Shown: positions 35,305 to 48,725, counted from the stretch's first letter. The stretch is DNA of 62,619 bases from an uncultured Cedecea sp. (GCF_947498825.1 NZ_CANMLV010000027.1:1-62619); one strand, 5' to 3'. Notes: generated by a model from the letters alone, not told the origin. Translations and numbers: made by a program.

Positions 35305-36800
35305 GCATTACCTCCACCAAAAGCCATCGCCATCATGCTATCGACCGTGATGTCTGCACGCTGTAATTCACCGCTCATTGCCCCTTGATGCATAACAAAA
35401 ACCCTGTCGGCCAGCGGAGAAAACTCATCCAAATCGCTTGAGATCATCAAGACAGCAACGTTTTGTTTAGCGACACTTTTAATTAACTGATAGATATCAG
35501 CCCGGGCGGCAACATCGACCCCACGCGTGGGTTCATCAACAATCAGCAACAGTGGATTAGCCTCCAGGCAGCGGGCCAGCAGCACTTTCTGTTGATTACC
35601 TCCCGAAAGTGTCCGCACCAGTTGGTCCGCATGATTTAATTTGATTCCTAACGCCCGGTGATAACGCTCAACAATGGCAGCTTCACGTTTAGGTTGTAGC
35701 CACAGGTCCGGTTCATTGAACAACACGGTATTCCAGCGAATTGAGGCATCGAGAAATAATCCTGAAACCTGGCGGTCTTCGGGCAAATACACCAGTCCAC
35801 TGTCCAGCCGGGATTTGGTACTGCTATGCGTTATCTCCTGACTTTCAAGAAACACCCGACCATGGCGTACCGGACGCAGGCCATAGAGTGTTTCGGCCAG
35901 TTCAGTACGACCCGAGCCGACTAATCCCGCCAGCCCCACAATCTCTCCCGCATGCAGTTCAAAACTGAGATTGATAAATCCTTCCCCGGTCAACTCCTCC
36001 ACACGCAGTACCGGTGAATCCTGGGGTTCTGTCCGCCGATTGCCTGGCAACCCAAGCCACAGCTTTTGCGTATCGCTTAATTCATGCTGGCGATAAGCCG
36101 GTGTCATGGCATTAATCAGCTCTTTATCACTAAAGGAGGCCGTCTCCCCCTGTAACACAACCGCTCCGTCACGCATCACCGAGATATGGCTGGCTATCTG
36201 ATGAATTTCCGGCAGCTTGTGCGAGATAAAAATAATGCCGACATCTAACGCCTGTAAGGCACGGATCTGGCGGAACAGACGTTCAGTTTCGCCGGGGGTA
36301 AGTGAAGCAGTAGGTTCATCGAGGATCAAAATACGCGCATCACGCATCAGGCCCCGGAGAATTTCTACCATTTGCTGATCGGCTACCTCCAGAGTGCTGG
36401 CGGCGGCAGATAAGGCTATCTCGCATCCCAGTTGACGCATTTTCTCTTGCAGGCGCTGAACTAAATCTGCGGTACGTGGCAGACGGAATAAGATGTTCTC
36501 CTGCACTGTCAGGTTAGGAAACAGCATCGGTTCTTGCGGTACCAGGTAGATCCCCAGCTCATGAGCCTGCCCCGGTTTAAGGCGTGAATAACGCTTACCG
36601 TGGAGCTCTAATTCGCCACTGTCGGGAGTTTCCACCCCGGCAATGATTTTCATCAGCGTTGATTTTCCTGCGCCATTTCCCCCCATCAAGGCATGAACCT
36701 GGCCCGGAAGCAGCATAAAATCGATACCTTTCAATACACTAACACCGGAAAATTGCTTCCCGACTTTATGTACCTGAATCAGTGGCATGGTGCTGGGCAT
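35301..36800 (-). CDS. lsrA: LsrA, AI-2 ABC transporter ATPase
   Basis: 499 residues from the chosen start, with two ABC domains. The first has Walker [10 protein letters not shown] and Walker [11 protein letters not shown]; the second has a degenerate Walker A ([10 protein letters not shown]), signature LSGGNQQKV and [10 protein letters not shown], a usual asymmetry in sugar importers. Start ATG at 36800 is preceded by GGAGG; an in-frame ATG at 36848 lacks a site and would run through the operator region. First gene of lsrACDBFG. Confidence 0.95.
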   Translation of the reverse strand: MPSTMPLIQVHKVGKQFSGVSVLKGIDFMLLPGQVHALMGGNGAGKSTLMKIIAGVETPDSGELELHGKRYSRLKPGQAHELGIYLVPQEPMLFPNLTVQENILFRLPRTADLVQRLQEKMRQLGCEIALSAAASTLEVADQQMVEILRGLMRDARILILDEPTASLTPGETERLFRQIRALQALDVGIIFISHKLPEIHQIASHISVMRDGAVVLQGETASFSDKELINAMTPAYRQHELSDTQKLWLGLPGNRRTEPQDSPVLRVEELTGEGFINLSFELHAGEIVGLAGLVGSGRTELAETLYGLRPVRHGRVFLESQEITHSSTKSRLDSGLVYLPEDRQVSGLFLDASIRWNTVLFNEPDLWLQPKREAAIVERYHRALGIKLNHADQLVRTLSGGNQQKVLLARCLEANPLLLIVDEPTRGVDVAARADIYQLIKSVAKQNVAVLMISSDLDEFSPLADRVFVMHQGAMSGELQRADITVDSMMAMAFGGGNA

Positions 36801-36812
36801 CTCGCCTCCGCA

Positions 36813-36849
36813 TTTGAACAAAAGAATTTTTAAATTAATAATGTTCAAA
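36813..36849. promoter_or_regulatory. Candidate LsrR operator at lsrA promoter
   Basis: Perfect 8-base inverted repeat TTTGAACA (36813-36820) / TGTTCAAA (36842-36849) with a 21-base AT-rich spacer, just upstream of the lsrA SD. It shares the GAACA half-site with the palindrome at 36976. Assignment to LsrR is inference from position. Confidence 0.55.
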
Positions 36850-36943
36850 ATAGTAGGCTAAGAGTTATAATTACAACCGGACAAGGATCACAAATCTTTT
36901 AAAAAAATAATCTACGATTCATTAAGATTAAAAAGATCCTTTT

Positions 36944-36959
36944 TGCCACACGCTTCACA
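36944..36959. promoter_or_regulatory. Candidate CRP site between lsrA and lsrR
   Basis: TGCCA-N6-TCACA, one perfect half-site and a three-of-five second half. lsr operons are known to need cAMP-CRP. Confidence 0.45.
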
Positions 36960-36975
36960 TTTTATTTCCAGACGA

Positions 36976-36995
36976 TTAAGAACAATTGTTCTAAA
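36976..36995. promoter_or_regulatory. Candidate LsrR operator at lsrR promoter
   Basis: TTAAGAACAATTGTTCTAAA: a perfect 14-base core (AGAACAATTGTTCT), with 18 of 20 positions symmetrical overall. It lies 20 bases before the lsrR ATG, where bound repressor would give autoregulation. Same GAACA half-site as at lsrA. Confidence 0.6.
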
Positions 36996-37014
36996 TTAAG
37001 ATAAGAGTTCATTT

Positions 37015-37986
37015 ATGAGTGATAAAAGAGCAACGGAAGAGAGTCAGCTTTATGGGTTACCCATGGCAGAAGAAGAGTTACTGGCACGGGTGGCATGGTC
37101 TTACTACCACGATGGCTTAACTCAGAATGACATTGGTGAACGGCTTGGTTTGCCACGGCTTAAAATTTCTCGCTTGCTGGAGAAAGGGCGACAGTCCGGA
37201 GTGATCCGCGTACAGATAAACTCGCGCTACGAAGGCTGCCTGGCTTTAGAAACCGAGCTACAAAAACGGTTTAATCTTAAGCTGGCGCGTGTGTTACCTG
37301 CTCACAATACGCCACCAATGAGCACCAGGCTTGGGATCGGCGCTGCTCAGTCACTGATGGGGGTTCTGGAGCCAGGTCAGCTGTTAGCCGTCGGTTTTGG
37401 CGAAACCACCATGAACTGTTTGCAGCATTTGAGTGGTTTTATTGGTTCGCAGCAAATTCGGCTGGTGACGCTTTCCGGCGGTGTCGGCCCCTATATGACA
37501 GGCGTCAGTCAGCTGGATGCAGCCTGTAGTGTCAGCATGATCCCGGCGCCCTTACGTGTGTCTTCACCGGACGTCGCGGAGATCCTCAGAAAAGAGGCCA
37601 GCGTAAGAGACGTTATTCTGGCTGCAATGGCGGCTGATGTTGCTGTCGTCGGGATCGGCGCTATCGATCAGCGACGTGATGCCACGATTTTACGATCGGG
37701 GTATATCAGCGAAGGGGAACAATTGATGTACGCCCGTAAAGGTGCTGTCGGCGATATCCTCGGCTACTTCTTGCAAGCTGACGGCAGCCTGGTGGAAGAA
37801 CTGGAAATTCATCGTGAGTTACTGGGTGTTCGGCTTCATGACCTTGCGCAGCTTCCGACCATCATTGGTGTCGCAGGCGGTAAAGATAAAGCCAATGCTA
37901 TCTATGCCGCACTGACCGGGCGTTATATCAACGGACTAGTGACGGAAGAAGAAACAGCGCGGGCGGTACTGGCATTGATGGAATAA
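37015..37986 (+). CDS. lsrR: LsrR, AI-2-responsive repressor (SorC/DeoR family)
   Basis: 323 residues. The N-terminal helix-turn-helix (about 28-65; [24 protein letters not shown]) is followed by a sugar-phosphate binding domain with [11 protein letters not shown] and [13 protein letters not shown]. LsrR represses lsrACDBFG and itself until phospho-AI-2 binds. Divergent from lsrA and co-directional with lsrK 43 bases on. Confidence 0.96.
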   Translation: MSDKRATEESQLYGLPMAEEELLARVAWSYYHDGLTQNDIGERLGLPRLKISRLLEKGRQSGVIRVQINSRYEGCLALETELQKRFNLKLARVLPAHNTPPMSTRLGIGAAQSLMGVLEPGQLLAVGFGETTMNCLQHLSGFIGSQQIRLVTLSGGVGPYMTGVSQLDAACSVSMIPAPLRVSSPDVAEILRKEASVRDVILAAMAADVAVVGIGAIDQRRDATILRSGYISEGEQLMYARKGAVGDILGYFLQADGSLVEELEIHRELLGVRLHDLAQLPTIIGVAGGKDKANAIYAALTGRYINGLVTEEETARAVLALME

Positions 37987-38029
37987 CGTAAGCTTCAGCG
38001 CCGCCGCGTAAAACATAAGAGGTCAGCGA

Positions 38030-39604
38030 ATGAGTTATCTCCTTGCGTTAGATGCCGGAACAGGCAGTATCCGTGCGGTTATTTTTGATACTGATGGCCA
38101 GCAGATAGCAGTAGGCCAGGCAGAATGGAAACATTTAAGCCTGGTAGATGTTCCGGGCTCGATGGAGTTCTCACTCGATATTAACTGGCAACTGGCCTGT
38201 CGATGTATTCGTGAAGCCCTACAAAAAGCCGCGATTAGCGCCAGGGAAATCAAAGCAGTAGCCTGTTGTTCAATGCGTGAAGGCATCGTTTTATATGATG
38301 CCAATGGGGAACCTATCTGGGCCTGCGCGAATGTCGATGCCCGTGCCAGTCGGGAAGTCAGTGAACTGAAAGAAATTCACGACTTTCAATTTGAATCAGA
38401 GGTTTACCATATTTCAGGTCAGACGCTGGCCTTAAGTGCTATGCCGCGCCTGTTATGGCTGGCTCATCATCGCCCCGATATTTACCGTAAAGCCGCCACC
38501 ATGACCATGATCAGTGACTGGCTGGCCGCCAAACTCTCCGGCGAACTGGCGGTGGACCCTTCCAACGCCGGCACCACCGGCATGCTTGACCTGACCACCC
38601 GTGACTGGCGCCCTTCCCTGCTGGATATGGCCGGACTTCGGGCGGATATGCTCTCTCCGGTCAGAGAAACCGGCACGGTGCTGGGACATGTTACCCCTGC
38701 TGCGGCAGAAGAAAGCGGCTTGCAAGTGGATACTCCAGTCGTCATGGGCGGTGGTGATGTGCAGTTAGGCTGCTTAGGGTTAGGTGTGGTACGCGCGGGA
38801 CAAACGGCAGTACTGGGGGGAACCTTCTGGCAGCAAGTGGTTAATCTTCCGGCGATTAAAACCGATCCTGAAATGAATATTCGCATTAATCCTCATGTTA
38901 TCCCCGGCATGGTACAAGCCGAGTCGATCAGCTTTTTCACCGGTCTGACCATGCGCTGGTTCCGCGACGCGTTTTGCGCAGAAGAAAAACTTATTGCCGA
39001 ACGACTGGGTATTGATACCTATGCGCTGATGGAAGATATGGCCAGCCGGGTTCCCGCTGGTGCACACGGCATTATGCCGATTTTCTCTGATGCCATGCAT
39101 TTTAAACACTGGTATCACGCTGCCCCCTCGTTTATTAACCTCTCGATTGATCCCGAAAAATGCAATAAGGCGGCGCTATTCCGCGCACTGGAAGAGAATG
39201 CCGCCATCGTCTCAGCCTGTAACCTTGAATTAATTTCTAACTTCTCCGGGGTACAGTTTGACTCCTTGGTATTTGCAGGTGGAGGCTCGAAAGGTCGTTT
39301 ATGGAGCCAGATCCTGAGTGATGTCACTGGACTGCCGGTACGTGTTCCAATGGTAAAAGAGGCTACCGCCTTAGGCTGTGCTATTGCCGCCGGTGTCGGC
39401 GCAGGTTTATTTAGCTCACTGGCCGAAAGTGGTGAACAGCTGGTGCAATGGGAACGAGAGTACCAGCCCAATCCGGAACATCGCGCACTCTATGATGAAA
39501 TGAAACAGAAGTGGCTGAAAGTCTACGCCGGGCAGCTTTCCCTGGTCGACAGCGGCTTAACGACTTCAATGTGGCAAGCGCCAGGACTGGTACGCAGAGC
39601 CTGA
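38030..39604 (+). CDS. lsrK: LsrK, autoinducer-2 kinase
   Basis: 524-residue FGGY-family kinase. The phosphate-binding loop [15 protein letters not shown] is at the N-terminus, [14 protein letters not shown] mid-protein, and the second signature [20 protein letters not shown] near 415. It phosphorylates imported DPD to trap it and create the LsrR inducer. With lsrR it forms the second lsr transcript; a terminator follows. Confidence 0.96.
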   Translation: MSYLLALDAGTGSIRAVIFDTDGQQIAVGQAEWKHLSLVDVPGSMEFSLDINWQLACRCIREALQKAAISAREIKAVACCSMREGIVLYDANGEPIWACANVDARASREVSELKEIHDFQFESEVYHISGQTLALSAMPRLLWLAHHRPDIYRKAATMTMISDWLAAKLSGELAVDPSNAGTTGMLDLTTRDWRPSLLDMAGLRADMLSPVRETGTVLGHVTPAAAEESGLQVDTPVVMGGGDVQLGCLGLGVVRAGQTAVLGGTFWQQVVNLPAIKTDPEMNIRINPHVIPGMVQAESISFFTGLTMRWFRDAFCAEEKLIAERLGIDTYALMEDMASRVPAGAHGIMPIFSDAMHFKHWYHAAPSFINLSIDPEKCNKAALFRALEENAAIVSACNLELISNFSGVQFDSLVFAGGGSKGRLWSQILSDVTGLPVRVPMVKEATALGCAIAAGVGAGLFSSLAESGEQLVQWEREYQPNPEHRALYDEMKQKWLKVYAGQLSLVDSGLTTSMWQAPGLVRRA

Positions 39605-39639
39605 CAGGCTATCGAAAAAAGACAGATTATTTAATCAGC

Positions 39640-39689
39640 AACAGCATCTCAGACGCCGGCCAGTCAGTGGATTGAGATGCTGTTTTTTT
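39640..39689 (+). terminator. Rho-independent terminator of lsrR-lsrK
   Basis: AACAGCATCTCA ... TGAGATGCTGTT, a perfect 12-base stem with a 21-base loop, followed by five more T. Confidence 0.9.
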
Positions 39690-39735
39690 ATATGCTGGCG
39701 CCATATTTTAAACCTTCCCCTGACAGGATTTTATC

Positions 39736-40146
39736 GTGAGCATCCCCGAGAGTTTAATCATCAAATATCCAGGTGCCCTGTCATGGGCATTTGGTGACAG
39801 CCCTGAACTGGCTGACGAGCTGGCTGCACTGGTGAGTCAAGGTATCAAAACCGCCAGCTGCGGTTCACTCGCCTCGTTACAGAATGAAGAACAACCGCCC
39901 TCAATTGGCAGCTATAGCATTATCCTCGACGGCCAGGGTAAGCCAGTCTGCGCGATCCGCCTGGTCGCTTTACGCCTCGTTCGCTTCTGCGATGTCACTG
40001 AGGAGCACGCCCGGAAAGAAGGTGAAGGCGACCTTAGCCTTCGTTACTGGCAACAAGCCCACCAGGAATTCTTCCAGAGAGAGGGCAGCTTTAGTGAAAC
40101 GATGGAGCTAGTGGCTGAAGAATTCGAGCTGATTGAAGTATTTTAA
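39736..40146 (+). CDS. ASCH-domain protein
   Basis: 136 residues with the ASCH hallmarks: GIKTASCGSLAS (36-47, the G-x-K-x-x-x motif) and EGEGDLSLRYWQQAHQEFF. ASCH domains resemble PUA and are thought to bind RNA or modified nucleotides; one relative is an amidohydrolase for N4-acetylcytidine. The role here is not known. An SD-like AGGA lies about 10 bases before the GTG at 39736, the chosen start. Confidence 0.85.
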   Translation: MSIPESLIIKYPGALSWAFGDSPELADELAALVSQGIKTASCGSLASLQNEEQPPSIGSYSIILDGQGKPVCAIRLVALRLVRFCDVTEEHARKEGEGDLSLRYWQQAHQEFFQREGSFSETMELVAEEFELIEVF

Positions 40147-40218
40147 CCTTCCTGGTTCTTCAGACGTTTGAAGAAAAATAACAATATGACTGCAGCCAGG
40201 TGATTAACTTCACCCGGC

Positions 40219-40296
40219 AGCCGAATCACAGCCTGCCTATGTTCATCGACTCGCCTCACGCACGCCCCCCAAGCAACTTGAAATATGACGGGTATA
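40219..40296. repeat. Interspersed repeat, rearranged copy 4
   Basis: The right end (AAGCAACTTGAAATATGACG then GGTATA) matches other copies. The centre reads CCGAATCACAG ... TCATCGAC, the reverse complement of the centre of the intact copies. The left end is missing. Located in the otherwise featureless gap before fadH. Confidence 0.7.
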
Positions 40297-40401
40297 TTCG
40301 TAGCGAATTTGAATCCCATCACATTCAGCGCACTCTCCTTTTCCCTTTTTCTGTACGCAAGCTAAATTAGCAACTCATCCGACCACGTAACAATGTTGTA
40401 A

Positions 40402-43574
<3,173 letters not shown>

Positions 43575-43661
43575 CGGCCCTCCTGGATGGTAAAGTTTGG
43601 GTATATGTCCCTGGAACGGGGCGAGAGTATACCCTTTTTTCCCTCTGAGTCTGAGAAAAGC

Positions 43662-44162
43662 ATGAGCGAATTGATCTATTTAAACGGCTACCCTGAACAG
43701 TTACTTTCTCAGGTTCGCACGCTTATTGCCGAACAGCGCCTTGGCACGGTACTGGAGAAACGTTATCCGGAGCACCATGATATTACGACCGACAAAGCAC
43801 TTTATCAGTATACTCAGACACTGAAGAGCCAGTTTCTGCGTAATGCCCCACCGATTAATAAAGTGGTTTTTGACAGTAAAATTCACGTATTAAAGAATGC
43901 GCTCGGTTTGCATACTGCTCTCTCAAGGGTGCAGGGTAATAAGTTAAAAGCAAAAGCAGAAATTCGCGTGGCGACCATTTTCCGTCAGGCACCAGAACCC
44001 TTTTTACGTATGATTGTTGTACATGAATTGGCACATCTTAAGGAGAAAGATCACAACAAAGCGTTCTACTCCTTGTGTTGTCATATGGAACCGCAGTATC
44101 ACCAGTTAGAGTTTGATACACGTCTTTGGCTCACTCAATTGTCGTTAAATAGTACGGCCTGA
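43662..44162 (+). CDS. ygjP: YgjP-like zinc metallopeptidase family protein
   Basis: 166 residues from the ATG at 43662, which gives the E. coli-like start [19 protein letters not shown]; the longer frame to 43566 would overlap rlmG and its promoter. Contains the zinc motif [12 protein letters not shown], with the third ligand in the trailing His, characteristic of the YgjP/WLM type. Substrate unknown. Confidence 0.9.
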   Translation: MSELIYLNGYPEQLLSQVRTLIAEQRLGTVLEKRYPEHHDITTDKALYQYTQTLKSQFLRNAPPINKVVFDSKIHVLKNALGLHTALSRVQGNKLKAKAEIRVATIFRQAPEPFLRMIVVHELAHLKEKDHNKAFYSLCCHMEPQYHQLEFDTRLWLTQLSLNSTA

Positions 44163-44202
44163 TGAGGCATTATTTTCAATCTTACGGAGAATACCCCAGT
44201 CT

Positions 44203-45201
44203 ATGATACGTTTCGCTGTGGTTGGTACAAACTGGATCACCCGCCAGTTTGTTGATGCTGCCCATGAAAGTGGCAAGTACAAACTTAATGCAGTTTACTC
44301 ACGCAGTCTGGAGCAGGCACAAGCCTTTGCCAGTGACTATCCGGTGGAACATCTGTTCACTTCCCTTGAGGAAATGGCCGCCAGTGACGTCATCGATGCT
44401 GTTTATATCGCCAGCCCGAACTCATTTCATGCTGAACAAAGCATGTTATTCCTGCGTCACAAAAAACATGTCATTTGTGAGAAGCCATTTGCCTCTAATC
44501 TGCGTGAAGCCGAGGCCGCTATAGCCTGTGCTCGTGAAAATCAGGTCGTGTTGTTTGAGGCCTTTAAAACCGCCAGCCTGCCAAACTTTATTGCCTTGCA
44601 GCAAGCTCTGCCTAAGGTCGGTAAAATTCGTAAGGTCACGCTAAGTTATTGCCAGTACTCGTCGCGTTATCAGCGTTATCTGAATGGAGAGAATCCGAAT
44701 ACCTTTAATCCAGCCTTCTCAAATGGTTCGATTATGGATATTGGTTTCTATGTTCTGGCTTCTGCTGTCACCCTCTGGGGCCAGCCAAATTCGGTTCTGG
44801 CAAGTGCCTCTCTTTTGGACAGTGGCGTCGATGCCCACGGCTCAGTGCTGCTGCATTATGGCGACTTCGATGTCACCCTGCTGCACTCCAAAGTCAGTGA
44901 CTCAGTGCTGGCAAGTGAGATTCAAGGCGAAGCCGGTTCACTGGTGATTGAAAAAGTATCAGAATGCCAGAAAATCACCTTTATTCCTCGGGGTGAAAAA
45001 CCACAAAATCTGACGCAACCCCAACATATCAATACGATGCTGTATGAAGCGGAACTGTTTGCTGATCTGATAGAAAATCAGCATATCAACCACCCGGCAC
45101 TGGAAGTTTCGCGGCTAACCTCCGCACTGGCAACAGAGATCCGTCTGCAAACAGGTGTAAAATTCCCGGCGGATGAGTTAGTTGAGGTCCTTGCAGGATA
45201 A
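44203..45201 (+). CDS. ygjR: YgjR, Gfo/Idh/MocA-family oxidoreductase
   Basis: 332 residues. N-terminal Rossmann domain (RFAVVGTNWITRQF, 3-16; note GTNWIT in place of GxGxxG), the family motif EKPFASNLREAEAAI with the active-site Lys, and the C-terminal substrate domain. NAD(P)-dependent; substrate not known. Follows ygjP in the usual enterobacterial order. Confidence 0.92.
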   Translation: MIRFAVVGTNWITRQFVDAAHESGKYKLNAVYSRSLEQAQAFASDYPVEHLFTSLEEMAASDVIDAVYIASPNSFHAEQSMLFLRHKKHVICEKPFASNLREAEAAIACARENQVVLFEAFKTASLPNFIALQQALPKVGKIRKVTLSYCQYSSRYQRYLNGENPNTFNPAFSNGSIMDIGFYVLASAVTLWGQPNSVLASASLLDSGVDAHGSVLLHYGDFDVTLLHSKVSDSVLASEIQGEAGSLVIEKVSECQKITFIPRGEKPQNLTQPQHINTMLYEAELFADLIENQHINHPALEVSRLTSALATEIRLQTGVKFPADELVEVLAG

Positions 45202-45266
45202 ATTTTCGCATTACACAGCAACAAAAGATTGACCCAATGAAGGCTTACTCCTATTTTATCTCTTGC

Positions 45267-45422
45267 AAAGGGGAGTAACTTCATTGCTGGTTAATCGTCA
45301 TGACGATGCTTAAGCATCCGGTTGCCAGGCAACGTTTTAACGTTGTAAGTGAGACCTTGCCGGAAGGCGAACCCCTGTTGCAAGCGAAAGCGGCTGGCGT
45401 CTTCTGACGATAGCCGTTTTTT
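45267..45422 (+). ncRNA. yybP-ykoY (manganese/pH-responsive) riboswitch leader of alx
   Basis: Starts AAAGGGGAGTAACTTC and carries GAGACCTTGCCGGAAGGCGA, the conserved halves of the yybP-ykoY aptamer, found upstream of alx in E. coli (SraF/PRE). It ends in a terminator hairpin at 45391-45422. Boundaries are approximate; recognised by consensus and gene context. Confidence 0.85.
45391..45422 (+). terminator. Expression-platform terminator of the alx riboswitch
   Basis: CGGCTGGCGTC, loop TTCT, GACGATAGCCG (11 pairs with one wobble and one mismatch) followed by six T, 18 bases before the alx ATG. Confidence 0.8.
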
Positions 45423-45440
45423 CGTTTTAAGGACTAAATT

Positions 45441-46409
45441 ATGCATAGCGTTGGCACACCTTTACTCTGGTGCTCTTTTATCGTCGTCGTCGCCATCATG
45501 CTGGCTGTGGATCTGTTCCTCCAGAACCGCAAGGGTTCGCATGTCATGTCGATGAAGCAAGCCGTTGTCTGGTCACTCACCTGGGTCTCATTATCGTTAC
45601 TGTTTAATCTGGCATTCTGGTGGTATTTGACCGGCACCGCCGGACGTGAAGTTGCCGATACGCAGGCCCTGGCTTTTCTTACCGGCTATTTGATTGAAAA
45701 AGCCCTTGCCGTTGATAACGTCTTCGTCTGGCTGATGCTGTTCAGCTACTTCTCCGTTCCTCCGGCTTTACAGCGCAGAGTACTGATCTATGGCGTACTG
45801 GGTGCTATCGTCCTGCGTACTATCATGATCTTTGCCGGAAGCTGGCTGATTAGCGAATTTGAATGGCTGCTTTATCTGTTCGGTGCCTTCTTGTTGTTTA
45901 CCGGCTTGAAAATGGCGCTGGCGAAAGAAGATGGCACATCAATAAGTGAAAAACCTATGGTCAAATGGCTACAGAGTCGCCTGAGAATGACCGACACCAT
46001 GGATTCAGACCACTTTTTTGTTCGTCGCTCAGGCGTACTTTACGCTACGCCGCTGTTACTGGTGCTGATTCTGGTGGAGTTCAGTGATGTTATTTTCGCG
46101 CTCGACAGTATTCCGGCTATTTTCGCAGTCACAACCGATCCGTTCATTGTGCTGACGTCCAATTTATTCGCCATTCTTGGCTTACGGGCAATGTATTTCT
46201 TGCTATCAGGTGTTGCAGAACGTTTCCCAATGTTGAAATACGGCTTGTCAGTAATACTGGTATTTATTGGTGTGAAGATGCTGATTATCGACTTTATTCA
46301 TATCCCTGTTGGCGTCTCGCTGAGTGTGGTCGGTAGCATTCTGGCTCTGACTCTGCTGATCAATACCTGGGTTAACCATCAGACAGCGCGTAAACAGAGC
46401 AGAAAGTGA
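45441..46409 (+). CDS. alx: Alx, TerC-family membrane protein
   Basis: 322 residues with about nine membrane segments. TerC family signatures are clear: [19 protein letters not shown] with its acidic ion-site residues and [19 protein letters not shown]. Alx exports manganese and is induced at high pH or high Mn in E. coli through its leader riboswitch, which is present here. Confidence 0.95.
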   Translation: MHSVGTPLLWCSFIVVVAIMLAVDLFLQNRKGSHVMSMKQAVVWSLTWVSLSLLFNLAFWWYLTGTAGREVADTQALAFLTGYLIEKALAVDNVFVWLMLFSYFSVPPALQRRVLIYGVLGAIVLRTIMIFAGSWLISEFEWLLYLFGAFLLFTGLKMALAKEDGTSISEKPMVKWLQSRLRMTDTMDSDHFFVRRSGVLYATPLLLVLILVEFSDVIFALDSIPAIFAVTTDPFIVLTSNLFAILGLRAMYFLLSGVAERFPMLKYGLSVILVFIGVKMLIIDFIHIPVGVSLSVVGSILALTLLINTWVNHQTARKQSRK

Positions 46410-47133
46410 CACTAAAACCAGAGGGGAAAACCTTAAAAACCCACTGATTTATATAGCATTAATGGCAATTATTGGCAGGAGAAACAAGCCAATAATTGCC
46501 CTGTATGAAGAGGATAAAAACTTAACAAAAAATATAACAAAAGAGTCGATATTAGTACTTTCGGTATGATTTTTAGGGTTACTCTTCCGAAATATTTAAT
46601 ATCCTTAACATATTTTTTAGACCGCTATAACAAAAAACACACCAAGCTGTTGATTTTAATATAACTTAATATTGTAAATTTGCGATATCCGCGTATATTA
46701 AAGAGCAATGGTTCCTGCGCGCGCGTACAGCACGTGATAGCACAGGAGCAGACTTACACCTCGCGATTATCTGAAAATTCGTACGTTCATATCGATAGCG
46801 CGGCGAATAGTCAAAAAAAGTCATTTTCTTCTCCGAGGGTAAGCAAACAGGGAATAGTGTCAGAGTGTGTAAATACCCTCGCCAGCACTACTTTCTATGA
46901 GCAAAATCACGTTATAACAGAAACAAATTCTGTTACGTACTGCACGGAGCTTTGTTACAATTAAATGCAATTCTACCGTTAACAGGCCGGTCTTGCTGCC
47001 TTATAGCCAGATTTCGCCAAGGTTTTGCAAAATGGGTAGTGAATTGTCATTAATAAAGCATAAAAAACAGTACGACATTCTACTCATCCGTTTTTAATAC
47101 AGCGGCCGCTAAACGAAGTGCCAGGAACACTGA
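46410..47133. other. 724-bp gene-free region between alx and yqjA
   Basis: AT-rich for the first 270 bases, with a striking stem-loop at 46464-46500. A 94-codon frame at 46680-46964 has no SD, no recognisable family and low-complexity composition, so it is not called. Most likely it holds the promoters of yqjA-mzrA. Confidence 0.6.
46464..46500. other. Perfect 13-bp inverted repeat downstream of alx
   Basis: GGCAATTATTGGC / GCCAATAATTGCC with an 11-base loop. No U-run follows on either strand. It could stabilise the alx 3' end or be an operator. Confidence 0.75.
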
Positions 47134-47796
47134 ATGGAACTACTGACGCAACTGCTCAACGCTCTCTGGAGCCAGGATTTCGAAACGCTTGCTAACCCCT
47201 CAATGGTAGGCATGCTTTATTTTGTCTTATTCATGATTATTTTCTTGGAAAATGGATTACTTCCCGCAGCATTTTTGCCGGGTGACAGCCTTTTAGTGCT
47301 GGTGGGTGTATTAATTGCCAAGGGAGCAATGGGCTTTCCTGAGACCGTGGTTCTGCTGACTGTTGCCGCAAGTCTTGGCTGCTGGCTGAGTTATGTTCAG
47401 GGACGATGGCTTGGAAATTCAAAAACAGTCCAAAACTGGCTGTCACATCTTCCTCCACGTTACCATCAGCGCGCCCATCAGTTATTCCATAAACATGGAT
47501 TGTCGGCGTTGCTTATTGGCCGGTTTATCGCTTTTGTACGTACCCTGCTACCGACCATTGCCGGACTTTCAGGCCTGAGCAATGCACGTTTCCAGTTCTT
47601 CAACTGGATGAGCGGATTTTTGTGGATCATAATATTAACTACACTAGGTTATCTGCTGGGAAATACGTCAATCTTTATGAAGTATGAACAGGCGTTAATG
47701 TCCTGTCTGATGCTGTTACCAGTTGTACTGCTGATTATTGGTCTGGTCGGCTCATTAATTGTGTACTGGCGTAAAAAACACAGCCCACGCGGTTAG
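47134..47796 (+). CDS. yqjA: YqjA, DedA-family membrane protein
   Basis: 220 residues of the DedA/SNARE-associated family: FLENGLLPAAFLPGDSLLVLVG near the N-terminus with its conserved acidic residues, and RFIAFVRTLLPTIAGLSGL with the conserved arginines. DedA proteins act in membrane homeostasis and lipid flipping; YqjA supports proton motive force-dependent alkaline tolerance in E. coli. Nine bases before mzrA. Confidence 0.95.
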   Translation: MELLTQLLNALWSQDFETLANPSMVGMLYFVLFMIIFLENGLLPAAFLPGDSLLVLVGVLIAKGAMGFPETVVLLTVAASLGCWLSYVQGRWLGNSKTVQNWLSHLPPRYHQRAHQLFHKHGLSALLIGRFIAFVRTLLPTIAGLSGLSNARFQFFNWMSGFLWIIILTTLGYLLGNTSIFMKYEQALMSCLMLLPVVLLIIGLVGSLIVYWRKKHSPRG

Positions 47797-47805
47797 GAGT
47801 ACAAA

Positions 47806-48180
47806 ATGAAATTATTTTCGTGCCGTCTGCGGATGGCACTATTTTTCGGCGTTATTGCTATTGCTTCTCTCGCCATTTGGTCAGGGATACCCTCAAAAGA
47901 GACGACGATAGAGATTAGTGTCGCCCGACAGGGTAACAGCCTGCCCGATGGTTTTTATGTCTGGCATCACCTGGATGCCCACGGCATAAGATTTAAAAGC
48001 ATTACGCCTCAAAACAATAACTTACTCATAACGTTTGCCTCAAGCGCACAGAGTAACGCGGCGAAAGAGGTACTTCACCGCGCCTTACCTGGTGGCTATA
48101 TTATCGATCAGCAAGAAAGCAACAGTCAGAATGCGATGACGTGGCTTTCTATTTTGCGTTCCGAGCACAACCACGCTTAA
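47806..48180 (+). CDS. mzrA: MzrA (YqjB), EnvZ/OmpR modulator
   Basis: 124-residue inner-membrane protein with one N-terminal segment (about 11-28; ALFFGVIAIASLAIWSGI) and a small periplasmic domain. In E. coli MzrA contacts EnvZ and links the Cpx and EnvZ/OmpR stress systems. Forms an operon with yqjA. Confidence 0.9.
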   Translation: MKLFSCRLRMALFFGVIAIASLAIWSGIPSKETTIEISVARQGNSLPDGFYVWHHLDAHGIRFKSITPQNNNLLITFASSAQSNAAKEVLHRALPGGYIIDQQESNSQNAMTWLSILRSEHNHA

Positions 48181-48356
48181 GCGTAAAATGTCAAACTATC
48201 TGAATTTTACTGACACCTCTTGGGATTTAATCAATTCCCGACTATGCTGTAAGAGCATTAATTAAAAAGTTAAGTTAAATTTTTCATATTGTTACACAAA
48301 TAAGATGTCTCTAAGTAAGAGCTCTGTGTCACGTTAAAACTATCGGATGGTTTACT

Positions 48357-48725
48357 ATGAAACATGTTGCTGCACTTGCTCTTTCCCTGCTGATTCTGGC
48401 CCCTGCTGCGCAAGCTAACCCACTTTGTGCTGAAAAAGAGCAAAATATTCAACGCGAGATAGGCCATGCTGAACAGCACAACAATCCACATCGTGTTGCC
48501 GGCCTGAAAAAAGCTTTGAGTGAAGTGCAAGAACACTGTACTGATAGCAAACTGATCGCCGACCATCAGGAAAAAATAGCCAGCCAGAAGCGTGAGATCG
48601 TTGAGCGTCAGTCAGACCTCAAAGAAGCCCGTGTGAAAGGTGATGCGGATAAAATAGCTAAACGTGAACAGAAACTTGCTGAAGCAGAGTCTGAACTGAA
48701 ATCACTGGAAAAGCGGAAGTATTAA
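48357..48725 (+). CDS. yqjC: YqjC, DUF1090 periplasmic protein
   Basis: 122 residues: signal peptide (1-20, ending AAQA), a two-Cys N-terminal part (NPLCAEKEQN, EHCTDSK) and a long charged helix to the C-terminus. Function unknown; it heads the yqjC-D-E-K set. Confidence 0.9.
   Translation: MKHVAALALSLLILAPAAQANPLCAEKEQNIQREIGHAEQHNNPHRVAGLKKALSEVQEHCTDSKLIADHQEKIASQKREIVERQSDLKEARVKGDADKIAKREQKLAEAESELKSLEKRKY

Noticed and set aside
46680-46964. 94-codon frame between alx and yqjA
   Set aside because: No SD, no recognisable family, Ser/Thr/Asn-rich composition and position in a probable promoter region.
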